From NCBI GenBank assembly GCA_029641185.1, contig JAPWGK010000019.1, positions 124,001-188,000 on the forward strand: a stretch of 64,000 nucleotides of DNA, written 5' to 3'. Below, piece after piece: positions 23,001 to 35,492 of the stretch; within the stretch, counting starts at the first letter, position 1, and every line of letters starts with the position of its first letter. Made by a program: the position numbers and the translations under genes. The notes under the pieces are model-generated. The model did not search any database, was not told the DNA's origin, and saw only the letters and a list, made by a program, of their open reading frames with translations. The stretch is from Pseudofabraea citricarpa. Lineage: Eukaryota > Ascomycota > Leotiomycetes > Helotiales > Dermateaceae.

Positions 23001-25283
23001 AAGATAGCTTCTTTGAATTCATCAACACGTTCCGTTTTCTTTGGTCCCCCGGTTATATTCAAAGCCATTTTACCACGCGTGATATTGTTTTTGAGCTCAT
23101 CAGGTGCCACGTAGTTTTGGGTCTTCGTTCGCTTTAGCTGACCAAACACATTTTTGAATTCTGGCTCATTCTTCCCTCCAGTATCTGTAGGGAGCTGGCG
23201 CGACTTCAAAACAGATCTAAAGTCCTTCTTTGGGGGTGTTTCAGGTTTGGCCTTTCCTTCTATTGGTGACGAACTATCAATACTGCCTGATCTTGGGGGT
23301 CTTGCTGACGGCATTGTGTTCAGTGATCCCGGTTGAAGGCCACTACCCATTGAACTACTAGGCTTGTGAGTAAATCCTGGTGCAAAACCACCCGGAAGCC
23401 CTCCCGCGCCAATCGGCCTTGAGGCTCCACCAGGTGGGGGTGATCTCATGAGGCCACCAACTTTAACTTCATGCTTCACAGTGGGGTTGCGGCCGAGGTC
23501 AACACTGCCCTTCTGCTTTGCCTTAGCAATTTCTGCCATCCAAGCTGGTTGCTGTTGTGGCGGAGGTGTAGCTTTCGGTTTTGGAGATTCCGGCTTGTTC
23601 AGAGCACTCTCAAGCCAACTGGACTTTGTGGGGCTCCATCTTCTAGGGTCCATTGTCTTGGTTGGACTTGAAGGTAGTGGTGTCTCCGGACGTGGTGGTT
23701 GGGCTGCCTCAGAAGTAACGTCTTCGCTAGATTTACTGGTAAGGGACGTGTGTGAACGGGATGCAGGCAATGCAGGTTTCACAAACCCGTCATTGTCATT
23801 TGTTGTAGATGTAGTTATACTACTTTTCATAGAGCCCGAAGTTCCTGGCCGCCCATCCTGGGTGATTGTAGCATTGCTGTGACTTGAGCTTGGCCGTGAC
23901 AGTGGCTTAGGGGACTTAGGAGAGTGTTCTCTTGCTAATGCACTTAGACTGGAGGGATCAACACTACTTCGGTTGCTGGCAATGGAATTACCACGGCTTA
24001 GTCCACTAAACGAAATTGAGATTAGCATTCATTCAAGCCGGCGCATATATAAGTTCAGAAGTATTAGAAGCTCAAATCACGTTCAATCATTACTACTGGG
24101 ACATTGCTAGCACATGCAGGGGAAATGGGATAATACGCACGCTGGTGATTGTACACTCCATCGCTTATTGACACTGTCCGACCTCTTCATCATGGCGCTC
24201 TGTACAAACCCTCCCATGCCTTTGGTTGGTGATGCAGGACGATCTAAACGATCTGGTGAGATTCGACCTTGTGAAGGTGACATAGCCATGACTGGTGGTT
24301 CAAATCGATGGGCGGTAGTCAATGGGATCGGAGAGCCTAATCCTCCAGAGCCTCCAGTGGAGGCAGAGAAAGAGCTTCTCGTTGCACTACTCCTGCTCAT
24401 CCTAGATGGAGAAGAGGAGCGATCAATGATCTCCTCCCTATCAGATCTTGCGATCATGCCTGGCATCTGAACCCCGCGAGACGCGCTTGAGCTGTGGTCT
24501 GATCTGTCTTCGTCCTCTACTTGGTTTCGTCTGTATGCTGGTGAGTTTAGCCCCCTATCAGCTGTCTGTTTGAACCAAGTCGGATCCTTTGAGGCCAATG
24601 ACTGCGCAATCTGGTCGCGGCTGAGTGTTGGTTCGTCCACAATTTCAGAAGGTAGTAGTGTTGGTCTTGGGGAGCGTGCTGCGTTTTCGGTAGCTACCGT
24701 CGACAGTTTTCGGCTTCGAGGACGATCTGAAGCTTGTGACTCAGGGCGTCTCTGCCAGGACAGAGGAGAATTTCTTGACGGGGGCATCGCACTTGAAGGT
24801 GAAGCAGCTTTGATCGAAAGGGGCCGCTTCGTATCGGGCTCAGAGACTTCGAAAGGTGACGAGCCTTCCTTTGTGGGGGATGTCCCTGTCAAACGATCCA
24901 TCGCGTCGTCAACCGCAGTATCGCGTTCAGCTTCGGAGCTTCGAGGCTTAATTATGGGCGATGCTACATCAGAGAGGCCCACGGGTTTTGCAACTGGTGT
25001 TCGAGATGTTGGAGTCACTGCTGGCGAAGACTTCGTGGGCGATATTGATCTTGCGCGCTCTGCAGCTTCGCCGTCAGTCTTATTTCACAGCTTCGAGTCT
25101 GCTAGTGTCAATTGTAAACGTACCAGCCCGGCGAGCCTGTCTCTCTGCTCGTCCTTGCAGAATCTCTTCTTCCAGTTTTCTGTTACGCTCTTCGTCTTCC
25201 TGGTCTCGTTTGTCTCCTAATTCCTTGATGCGCTGCAAGAAATCGTTCACGTCCTCCGACCCCTCTGCTCCTGTGGAAGACAT
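20027..25283 (-). CDS. DUF4045 / gelsolin-repeat protein
   Basis: Three exons, 25283-25124, 25059-24141 and 24005-20027, give 1685 aa. The N-terminus is a charged coiled coil (DFLQRIKELGDKRDQEDEER) that continues over the first intron as RQARRAERARSISPTK. Roughly 1,150 residues of Ser/Pro/Lys-rich, probably disordered sequence follow (DUF4045 type). The last about 390 residues contain three gelsolin-like folds, marked by EAYFWAGDD, AYLWKGKGS and NIYILDAFFEIYIIVG. Gelsolin folds bind actin and calcium in villin/gelsolin proteins; whether this fungal form binds actin is inference. The disordered part has a repeated SPSKVAS(L/I)AEAL unit. The second intron uses a less common GTGCGT donor. Confidence 0.85.
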
Positions 25284-26176
25284 TATGGATGCTCGATGCC
25301 GACGTTAATTACACATCGGTTGGTACAGGCAAAATACAAAGCACGATAGTTCCGCCAGCGGGGTAGGCATTCACTTCTGGAGAGTTGATGAGGGCCAAAT
25401 TCTAAAAACTTGATGGAGTTACGGTACCGCACAAGGCTTGGGGAAGTCGGGAAACTGCAGGTGGGTCAAGGATTGCTATCCGAGCGCCCAATAATCCACC
25501 ACCTGAGGTCAGGAACGGTTATTTCTGGCAAAGATGGTGGGTGATATGAGAAGAGTTAAGACGGAAAGTATGATATGACCTGGTCCGAGAATTGAAATCC
25601 CAACCATCCGAGCCCTCTCGAGAATTTCGGACAAAGCAGTGAGGTCTGTTGGGAGAGCATGCAGCAGTAGGTAGAATGCAGGATGCAAAAGCACGACACG
25701 ACAAGCTACAGTAACTCAGGAACACCTCTGTGCCCCACCCCCGTTCTCGTCATGGTTTCTCGGTCACCAGTTGTGCTTGGAACAGAATGTTTCATTGTTT
25801 CTAGGTGACCTCATCTGCGACCTCCCTTCGCTCCCGTTGCAGGCCCAAGTCTAAAGACGTGGAACGAATCCGTCATCTCAAATACCATCGGCTAGAACAA
25901 ATATCGAAACGTGTCCATAGAGTCAAAGCCTCCGGCGCACAGCCCTCATGTTGTTTATGCCCTCTGGTTTGTTGATGCCCGAATCGCGCTTGCTCACGCA
26001 GCTAGAACGCGCTTCCCTGTAAGCTTCTTCAACGGCGGCTCAGCATCCATACTGTACGGTAACGGTAGACCCAGAATCCCAGATCCCAAGGCCAGGCGAC
26101 GACCCACAGGCTGGCAGCCAGCTCTGGAGTCTGGAGTCTGGACACACTGACACAGGCCTCGACAGCACGAACGACC
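25284..26176. other. Promoter of the gelsolin-repeat gene and 3' flank of ARL2
   Basis: This is 893 bp without a supported gene. Short frames around 25510-25725 and 25910-26150 lack start context, splice sites and family motifs. Confidence 0.5.
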
Positions 26177-26974
26177 CTAATAAAGAAAGAGCCTTGCTTT
26201 AGCATCATCCACTACCCACGCAAGGCCCTCCTGCAGATTCGAGCCAGTGATGGCGCTGCATCGGATAATGTGCCATTTGTGCGTCTTGATAGCCTCAAGT
26301 TGAAGTCCCTAGCTCTGGTTAGTGTTGATACCGACCTTTCCGGGCACACGAACCTCTTGGATCTCTGCTTCGTTCATGCACCCATTAACGTCTGTCTTGT
26401 TTGCGAAGACCAGTAAGCTTGCGCCAGAGAGCCTCTGTCGGATCATGCAAATTAGCCTGGGGCCGTGGTGTGCCGGCGAGACGAACCTCTTCTTGAAGGA
26501 GCCCATGCAATTCCTCCCGGCAATCCTCAATTCGCAGTCGGTCAGTAGCATCGACCACCCAGATCAAGGCATCTGTCTTCTCAAAGTAATTCCTCCAGTA
26601 AGACCGAAGCGTCTTTTGACCGCCGACATCCCCTGGATTTCAGGATTAGTTTGAGGCTTTGCCGGTGTGCAGAACCCGCCTCACAGATGTTAAGCTTATA
26701 TCTGTACAGACTCAGCATCTTTCTAGGCAGAGCACTGGGTCGGGAGAAGCCTACCCTTCATAATCAATAGTCTTGATGATAAAGCCCAGGGTGGGGCTGA
26801 CAGTATTGACATCTTCGCCCATGATTCTCTTGACAATGGTCGTTTTCCCTGCATTGTCTAGGCCACTGTTTATTAGACCGTCAGCCGAGGTTGGATCTCT
26901 CACCAGCATTCTTACAGCATGAGAATCCTCATCTCCTTATCCTTCAGCCTTGCTTTTCTTAAAATACCCAGCAT
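26177..26974 (-). CDS. ARL2: ARL2/Alp41-type ARF-like GTPase
   Basis: Six exons: 26974-26916, 26865-26755, 26701-26685 (only 17 nt), 26632-26487, 26434-26354 and 26308-26177, giving 181 aa, the normal ARF-like length. Motifs are the P-loop GLDNAGKT (21-28), the switch I threonine in SPTLGF, switch II WDVGGQ and NKTD (guanine specificity; most relatives have NKQD). It ends ARLFLY. It lacks the N-terminal glycine at position 2 used for myristoylation in ARFs (MLGIL), as in Arl2. Known role: tubulin cofactor D regulation and alpha/beta-tubulin folding; yeast Cin4 and fission yeast Alp41 are the homologues. Confidence 0.94.
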
Positions 26975-27884
26975 TTCGTTGTTGTTGGAGCAAAACCGGT
27001 GCTGCTAGAAACGCAAATCATCAAGCCAAACGAGTAACCAAGCTGTTTATCACGTGATCCAAACCGCTTCAAATCTAACAGAGTTGCTGCGTTTGGTTTG
27101 AAAACACTTTCTGAAGCAATACATCCCGTCAAGTTTGTTTTACCCCTTATCGAGAGGATGTGAGGTTTTTCTTTTACCTAAATATCGATAGAACGTCGGT
27201 CGCCTTCTGGGCATCCCATGAACTGCATCAATCAAAAGTGCTTGGAAGTCCTTTGTGTGTGCAGGAAATCGTCCTGACTAAATTGGTCTCTTTTGGCAGG
27301 CCATTGGAACAATATGTAAAGCAGCAGAAAGAAATGAACAACCAGTATGAAGCGACAATTACTCCAGATAGTTCCAGAAGCACTTGTTTCGGGACCACTT
27401 CTCTGCACGCGAATTCCTTTTGTCAACCTGCTTAGTCCATATTGCATGTAGTCAATGTAATAGGAAATTGAGATCATGCCTGCGAACAAGCGCCCACCAT
27501 CTATCTATCTTTATCAAGCCCAGCAAATTATAAGTACAACAAGTACTAGCTTATGAGAGCTGCCTGATTTCATCATAAAACCGGGAGTTCAGCTCTCGCT
27601 TGATTTTGCGCGAGCTTCAACCTCTTCCTCGTCTTCACACGTGTACCCGCACCCACGTAGTCCGTTGAAGACAATATCAAAAGTTCCTATTCACTCGAAA
27701 ACAATAGTAAGCTCAAACCCTACCTCCTCCACAACTTCTCGAGATCTCTTCCAACCATTTCCCACAACACATCAGAGCGTCCAACACCTTCACCATCCAC
27801 ACACTGAACTCTTCGCGTTACCAATACTCATCTTGATCGCATTACCTTACACCCTGCACTGGTGCTTTACGCACTTTTCATAAG
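26975..27884. promoter_or_regulatory. Divergent promoter ARL2 / GNAT gene
   Basis: This is 910 bp between two divergent starts. TATCACGTGATCC at 27048-27060 is a CACGTG palindrome about 75 bp upstream of ARL2. A CT/CA-rich stretch (about 27640-27870) precedes the GNAT gene start, as is common for fungal 5' UTRs. The small frames at 27160-27489 look non-coding. Confidence 0.4.
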
Positions 27885-30125
27885 ATGACTGACAACAAAA
27901 TCTCAGAAGCTCCGCCCGAGGAGGTCATCGTGGACGTTGCGTACTGGCTGTTGAAGAAAGCTTCAGGAGGGAAATCAATGTGGGAAGACCCAGAATGGGA
28001 TTACACCAAGAAAGGGGGAGCAGAGTTTAGAGCAGCCCATCCTGCCTACTTGAACAATGTTCCCTTCGTTCACAAAGATGATTCCGATTCGCGTTCGCGC
28101 AAGCGCAACCCGGCTGGCTGTAAGTACTACCACAGGCGATTCGAATCGCACCTTCTTCAGCTCTTCCTGCGCCATCTGATTTGATCTCCTTGTACCAAAC
28201 ACCACTAACTTGATTCGAACACTAGCGCAACCTCTTACATCCACCACGAACTTATCACCCTGCGCTACCAACTTCAAGCACGCCACAACATCTACCACGC
28301 GCAGCTTGTCTCCGCATGCAAAAGAGTTCAAGCCAGCAAGCAACAAGGCGCAAAACCTTAACGGTTATGTTCCACCTCATCTTCGTGGTTGGGGTCCTCA
28401 CAAGAGCGAAGGCATGACAACTTCCAACTCAGATAGCCACAACAAAGTTGAGAATATCACTCCCCCAAAGCCAGTTAAACTGCAAGAAGATGACGCCCCA
28501 CATCTTCGCACGATTACCCCAAAGCAGGCAACTACAGCAGCTACAGATGATTGCGCTGCCATACAGCCCGAGCCAACGACGTATATTCCACCTCACCTCC
28601 GTGGTTGGTCGCCAGATCAGAAACCCGCTCAAGCTCCCACACCTCAAGCCAATAGCAATGTTGTCCAAGATACACAAGCAAACAGCAAAGAGGACCAAGT
28701 CAAAGACGAGCCAGCACTTGCGAATGGCGGTTGGCCAACTGAGTGCGTCAAGCTTGAGGAGTGTGAGAACAGCGAAAAGGACGCGCTTCTTCAGGTTCCA
28801 GAGCTAGTAGACAAAGCAATTCGACATACTTCTCTTCGTAGTGACATCTCTCTTGAGGAACGAGTTAGCAATGTTGGTGTCGACGAAGACGCGTATGAGT
28901 CAACAGGACCCAAGGAAAACATTCGTGCTAAGCAAGGCAGAGACGCAAAGCAGGAACTCTTAAACTATGATGGAGTGACATGGGTCCCACCTCCAGTTGA
29001 TTGGGAGTATGATCGTGGACTATTTGATCCTTCTTTCATACCTGCTTATTGCAAGGAATGGGCTTCTCAGCTTCCTGGAGGTCAGATGCTGGATATAGAC
29101 GATGAACGTTTCGCCTCAGGAAGATTTCCGGTTATGAATTACAAGCTCATTGATGAGATCGAACAACCAGATTCTATGCCAGGTAAAAAGACCGCTATAC
29201 TTCGGTTAGAACCATTCAGCTAACCATTCTTACAGACCTTGCTCAGTGCGAGAATGAAGAGAAGCGACTTACCCAGTGTTCGGCCAACGCCTCGGCTCGT
29301 AAACGAATCCGCATTAAGAAGGAACAACGAACCGCTATTAACTTACATAGGGTTGCTAAAGAACGTGCTCAAGAGATTGAGGCGGAGCCACCTCAACCAC
29401 ACCCAAATGCTCCAGCCATCGAGGTCTACTTTCGCCCAGCTTTGCAGAAGGATATTCCTGGTATAGTTTCCATCTACAACAAGTACATCAAGGATCTTTC
29501 GATCATTCAAGATGATCATGAACCTGTAACTGAGGATGAGATGTGGTCAAAGTTGAAGGAGGTTCGAGCACACAAGGGACCCATTCTAGTTGCCATCAAA
29601 GGTGCTCCCCCAAAGAGTACTATGCGAGGTCGAAAGGAAGAATTCATAATGCCACCCGGAGAAGAGGTTATCGGCTTTGCCTGGGTCGAGCCTCGTGTTT
29701 ATGGAACTCAAATTGCAAGGAAATTCACAGGCCGTTCTCGTTATACTGGTCTTATCAGCCTTTACGTTCACACACAGTTCACCCGTAAGGGTATCGGTCG
29801 CTGTCTTATGGATCGCATCATGCAATGCACATCAACCATATATGCTGGCCTTGATGGATACGAGTGGATCAACCCGAAGGATGATCAAACCTGCGTCATG
29901 GGTGGTGCAAGGGTTTTCCATGAGCTTATAATTGAGTATCCAGTTCACCCCAAGGAGGATTACTCGTGGGTAAAGAACTATGTTCGCAAGTGGCTTTTCT
30001 TGGAGGAAGCTCGTTTGAAGCAAGTTGCGCGTAGCAGCAACCAGGGTCTCGTCGCTGAGTGGTTAGATATCGTTGTTTTCCAGACCTCAGCCTTACCCGC
30101 TGGGGATTTTCCTGTCAACATCTGA
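27885..30125 (+). CDS. GNAT-fold acetyltransferase with a PPHLRGW-containing N-terminal tail
   Basis: Three exons, 27885-28119, 28226-29182 and 29236-30125 (introns 106 and 53 nt), give 693 aa. Residues 1-75 are a compact helical start (VAYWLLKKASGG...MWEDPEWDYTKKGG). The following tail holds YVPPHLRGW (about 126-134) and YIPPHLRGW (about 198-206) in polar, probably disordered sequence. A basic stretch (KRIRIKKEQR) precedes the GNAT domain (about 459-660), with the acetyl-CoA loop RKGIGR near 581. The substrate is unknown. The PPHLRG motif is known from Ded1/DDX3, where it contacts eIF4E, so a link to translation or RNP granules is conceivable but unproven. Confidence 0.75.
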
Positions 30126-30728
30126 AATAAATAGATTGACAGAGGAAGTCAAAAGGGCCTTTTTGTGAATTCACGTACATAGGTAATCTGAACTTTCCAT
30201 AGGGCAGCGAATGAATGACAAGCTACGATTGGAATTCTTGCAATACTTCAGTGATAGTAGACTCCTCCAGGGAGTTCTATGATTTGAATACCGCAACGCT
30301 TATAAGTCCATCATCCATTAATGCTCTTTGCTTGTTAGACTATTTTAGTAACTGGATACTTCTTAATAATGGAAGTATCTTTAGATTGCTGTAAAGTGTG
30401 CCTAAATATACGAATATATCACAGCTCGAAGATTACGACCAACACAGAAAGGAGTCGATTTCAGGTAGATATTTCAATGTCTTGAAAGCTTTTATAAGAA
30501 TTTCCGAAATAAGATACCGTAATTGGGCTACTGAACCGACAGGCGTGACTTGGGTCACATGATCGATACGCTAATCTTTTTGTAGAGTATGCCATGCAAG
30601 ACTAATCCTATTGCGAGTTTTCTGCCCAGAAAAAGTTCGGCGGTCAACGACTCACTTTCGATTTCTTCTTTAATTGACATCAGACATTTCTCATAACCAT
30701 CGGGCTCAATTCCAGCACAGTTTCCAAA
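30126..30728. other. GNAT gene 3' flank and DRS1 promoter
   Basis: No gene is seen. GGGTCACATGATCG (about 30552-30565) is a TCACRTGA element about 165 bp before DRS1. AT-rich sequence downstream of the GNAT stop probably contains its polyadenylation site. Confidence 0.5.
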
Positions 30729-33214
30729 ATGGCGCCCTCCTCCAAACGAAAAGCAGATGATGATTTCATATTGACTCTCTCTGACAATGAAGACGATATT
30801 TCCCCACTTGCCCCAGAAGAGGAAGCTTCTGCTTCCCCGCAATCTTCGAAGAAGCGTAAACGCGCAGAAGAGTCTACCACCAAGAAGTCCAAGAAGAGCA
30901 AGAAGGACGCTAAAGAAGTGGAGGATGAAAGTGAGGGGATCTGGGGTGCAAAGGACGAGGACGATGGCGCAATGGATTCCGATTTCGAATTTGCTTTAGA
31001 GGGAGGCATGGACGGTGAAGGCGCACTTGAGGAATTCGAGGGCTGGGGCTTCGAAGGTGCTAAAAAGGGCTTAGGTGTAGGAGGAGACAAAAGAGCAGTG
31101 GACATCGATGAGATTATAGCGAGGAGAAGAGAAAAGAAAAATGGGAAGAAGGTCGAGACTGAGGAGAAGGAGGAGGTAGAGAGTGACAGCGATGCAGAGG
31201 ATAAAGAAGAGACTGCCCTAGAACTGGAGGGAGATGGCGATGAGTTTATGGCTGAAGATGGCTTTGGAATGGGTATTGGAAGTGACGAAGAGGAATCTGG
31301 CGATGAGGATCCAGACGCAGCTTCAGACGAAGACCAAGATGAAGATTCAGAAGACTCAGATGCCGACTCCGTTGCGTCTCCTGCCCCTCATCCAGATGAT
31401 ATGGCTTCTGAGGGATCTTCCGATGAAGACGACAATAACGAAGACCCGGAGGAAGCTGCACGCCGAGAGGCTTTCTTTGCTCCCGAGGAGAAGCTGGCAA
31501 AAGGAGCCAAAGCCCCCATTACCTCATCATTTCAGGCAATGTCTCTTTCGAGGCCCATCCTTCGAGGGCTTGCTGCGGTCGGTTTCTCTCAGCCAACACC
31601 AATTCAAGCCAAGACCATACCTGTTGCACTACTAGGAAAAGACGTTGTCGGAGGAGCTGTTACAGGTTCCGGAAAGACTGCTGCTTTCGTCGTTCCAGTT
31701 TTGGAGCGTTTACTTTACCGTCCAAAGAAGGTACCAACCAGCAGAGTTGTCATCCTCATGCCAACGCGTGAATTGGCAATCCAATGTCACGCAGTGGCCA
31801 CAAAACTCGCGAGTCATACTGACATAAAGTTCTGTTTGGCGGTTGGAGGTCTCAGTCTCAAAGTTCAGGAGGCAGAGTTACGGCTTCGCCCAGATGTTAT
31901 CATTGCCACTCCAGGTCGTTTCATCGATCACATGCGCAATTCAGTCAGTTTTACTGTTGATACACTGGAGATTCTGGTGCTGGATGAGGCTGATAGAATG
32001 TTGGAAGCCGGATTTGCAGATGAATTGAACGAGATTCTAACAACAATTCCAAAGTCACGACAGACCATGTTGTTCTCCGCAACCATGACTTCATCCGTTG
32101 ACAACCTCATTCGCGTTGGTCTTAACCGACCTGTCAGACTACTTGTTGATGCTCAGAAGCAGACTGTGGGTACTTTGGTGCAAGAGTTCATACGTCTTCG
32201 TCCAGGTCGAGAAAATAAGCGCATGGGGTATTTACTTTATCTATGTGCAAATGTGTACACCGATCGAGTCATTGTCTTTTTTAGACAAAAGAAGGATGCC
32301 CATAGAGCTCGGGTAATATTTGGACTGACTGGTCTAAAAGCTACAGAACTACATGGTAACATGAGTCAAGAACAGGTTGGTTTTGCTTACCTTCCCCCTT
32401 TTCCACTTGCTAATAAACGTAGCGTATTAACAGCGTTGAATCTTTTCGCGACAACAAAGCTTCTTTCCTACTGGCGACGGATCTTGCATCGCGTGGTCTC
32501 GATATCAAAGGAGTTGATACTGTCATCAATTATGAAGCACCCCAGTCTCATGAAATTTATCTACATCGTGTCGGTCGTACCGCCAGAGCTGGACGTGCTG
32601 GACGAGCATGCACACTTGCTGCTGAGCCCGATCGAAAGGTCGTAAAGGCCGCAGTCAAATCAGGGAGAACGCAAGGCGCCAAGATTGTTAGTCGAGTTGT
32701 TGAAGCTGATGAGGCTGATAAATGGGCGAAAAAGGTTGAGGATATGCAAGAAGAGATTGAAGAGGTTTTGGTGGAAGAAAAAGAAGACAAACTTCTTGCG
32801 CAATCAGAAATGGAGGTTCGCAAAGGAGAAAACATTATCGTTCATGAAAATGAAATCAAAGGAAGGCCTAAGAGAACTTGGTTCGAGAGCGAGCAGGAGA
32901 AGAAAGACGCCAAGAAGCTGGGCCGAAAGGAACTCAACGGCACAGATATTGGCAGTATTCTGAAAAAGAAAGTCACTGGAAAACTGAGCAACAAAGACAA
33001 AAAGAAGCTTGACGATAGAGAATCCAGGGATGAGGGCAAGGTATGGAAGAAGGGACGGGCAGAGAGAGATGGGAAAGGAGCGCTTCTTGCTGCTAAAAAG
33101 GATAAGGGAAAGAAGAAGGAGAAGGGCGGAAAGCCTGTGCGAAAGGTTGGTGGTGCCAGAGGTGGTGCTAGGGGTGGTGCAAGAGGCGGTGCAAGAGGTG
33201 GTAAGAGACAATAG
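30729..33214 (+). CDS. DRS1: DEAD-box ATP-dependent RNA helicase Drs1
   Basis: Two exons, 30729-32375 and 32423-33214 (47-nt intron), give 812 aa. The intron join restores [19 protein letters not shown], required by the helicase C domain. Residues about 1-260 are acidic and lysine-rich. The core has the Q motif ([11 protein letters not shown]...PTPIQ), Walker A TGSGKT, DEAD at 419-422, SAT, and [14 protein letters not shown]. The C-terminus is basic and ends in GGARGG repeats. Known role: large-subunit (27S) pre-rRNA processing in the nucleolus. Order and tail match Drs1/DDX27. Confidence 0.93.
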
Positions 33215-33667
33215 TACCACCTCAATAAGACCATAGTAAATAATGATTTTCAAATTGATTGTATATACATGCTGTGATGTCCCCAATATGTTGTCTACAT
33301 ACTAATAAGTTATTAGAATAATTGCTATAGGTACTTGCGTGATGAAATTCCATGACATTAGTCACTGATTGGTAATCATATTTTTGCCATTTAATTGGCT
33401 TGCTCGTACATCTTACTAGCTCCAATCAGGGACCACAACGAGCTCTTCAATCCACCACTGTGCCTCTTCAGCTGTTCAGCCTTACATTGCATGGCGCAGC
33501 AGCAGCACTGCAACCGTAAGCACTTAAATTATTACCCCGTCAGTAACATGACGTCCAAACGCGATTCTTTTACACTACGCGTCTTCCATTATTTGTATCA
33601 AACCCCTCCTTGATTTCTATCTTTAATTTTACATTTTTCTTTGAATTTCTTATCAGACTACCACTTC
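33215..33667. other. DRS1 3' flank and regulator promoter
   Basis: This is 453 bp without coding signal. The T-rich stretch just before 33668 fits a fungal 5' leader. Confidence 0.5.
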
Positions 33668-35492
33668 ATGATGCCAGCTGCAGAAGTTAAACGACGGAGG
33701 GCTTGTGGTCCTAAAGTAAAGACTGGTTGCCAAACATGCAAGTGAGCTACCCTCTAGACCACGCAATGCCTCCATTTCTTACCAGGAAACAGAATCCGGA
33801 GGGTCAAATGTGATGAAGCAAAGCCATCCTGTCAACGATGTCTAAGTACAGGAAGGAGATGTGATGGCTATGCTCACGTCTCAAGTCGAGAATCATCTTC
33901 CTCCCTAGACGAAGACTCGAAGCTCAGTGTCGCTCGCCGAGTAACAACGATATCAGGGAGTGCGCAGGAGCGAAGAGGCTTTCAATTCTTTATTGAGCAG
34001 ACGGCTTCTGAGCTGAGTGGATATTTCAGCCCAGATTTCTGGGAGTGTCTTATTCTGCAAGCCAGTGTCGCCGAGCCGAGTTTGAGGCACGCTGTCATTG
34101 CGATTGGATCTTTGCATGAATCTTTCACAAAAAACCAAGGGAGGTTATTACTACAGGGAGCCGAAAGCAATGAGTTTGCGACAAAACAGTATTCGAAGGC
34201 CCTGGGTCATTTAAGAAGAAATCTTGCAGCTGGTACAGAGCAAACCATCACAGCTTTGATGTCCTGCCTATTATTTATATGCTTTGATAGCTTGCGGGGC
34301 CAACTAACCTCTGCTGTGGTGCATCTAGCAAGTGGCCTAAAGATTCTACGAGATTCCAAGGGCAAGTCCCAGGCTGAAGACCATATGATTGAGCAACACA
34401 TCGCTCCACTCTTTGTCAGATCGAGTGTTCATTCGGTCTTGTATTTTGATACGAGGCGAAAACAGGAAAGGCTAGATATAATAAAGAAGCTGCTAGAGAT
34501 CAGCTCTGTCCCACACGAAATTCCATACATTTTTGGTATGTTAAGCATCTCGATGCAAAATTCCTTTGGGTTGCATGGTTCACAATATCTGAGATATTAT
34601 TCACTTCACTAAATTGTCTCGACCCTCCCGAGTCATCCTCAATGGCCCTTCAGACTTTCTTGAAAGAACAGTGCTAACGTCAAGATTTCGGGGCATTAGA
34701 AGATGTTGAGGAGGCACGGCTTTCTCTGAACAGGACAGCAGATCAGTTATTTAGGATGTTTTATATGCTGGATGCAGACAAGGCGCATAGCGCACAACCA
34801 CCTGAGGGCAAGTATATTCCCAAGTCTCAGTCTTCGATGTTAATCTTGTCGAAGTATTTATCCTTCATACCACGAGTATGACACATCTCGAGCAATGGAA
34901 CAAAGCATTCGAAGCCCTTCTCACAAAGAGGTCCTCGAAATTCACGGAAAAACAAGTACGAGGAGCCGCTCTCCTAAAGATTCACCATACAATCTGCAAG
35001 GTCATGGCAGACAGCATGCCCGACCTTGAAGATACGAGGTCAATAGCAGTGGCATTGAACTGCCCGCGGAGACTTGGCAGGTTTGACGATCGATTTGAGC
35101 GAGTGATTAATCTCTCACGCTCCCTCATTGCTGCTGGAGAAGCAGATGCCAAAGCAGGAAAAGCACCGTTAAACTTCTCGACCGACCTTGGACTCGTAGC
35201 ACCTCTATATTATGCATGTGTTAAAAGCAGTCGGCAAGAGCAGCGACAAGCGGCAATGGATTTACTAGAGCGTACACCGCGGAAGGAGGGAATGTGGGAT
35301 GATGCGAGCTGTGCGAAACTTGTCAAGCAGTTTTGGGAGATCGAGGCGAGGCATAAGGAATTAGTCGCCGTAGATCCGGAGTACGAGACCACTGCTCCAA
35401 TGAGTTTCTTGGTAAATTTGGAGCTGAAAGATGACTTGGATTGGTATTGGAATTTGAAAGAACCTTTGAATCGTATCCCTCTTTCGAAATAA
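33668..35492 (+). CDS. Zn2Cys6 fungal transcription factor
   Basis: Proposed exons 33668-33741, 33793-34535, 34685-34811 and 34877-35492 give 519 aa. The binuclear cluster spans the first intron: C21-x2-C-x6-C-x6-C-x2-C-x6-C48 (CQTC-KIRRVK-C...CQRC). The rest matches the fungal-specific regulatory region (ALGHLRRNLA, LLFICFDSLRGQ, HLASGLKIL). The first two introns have good borders. The third (34812-34876) needs a GTATAT donor and an unusual GAG acceptor, so that junction is uncertain and a small frameshift is the alternative. Two tandem ATGs (33668, 33671) could start it. The target genes are unknown. Confidence 0.75.

Noticed and set aside
21675..23882. Long plus-strand open frames opposite the gelsolin-repeat gene (for example 21675-22166 and 23448-23882)
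   Set aside because: They are mirror images of Ser/Pro/Lys-rich coding sequence, with biased composition and no splice or start context.
27160..27489. Opposed short frames in the ARL2/GNAT promoter
   Set aside because: They overlap one another on both strands, with no motif or splice support.
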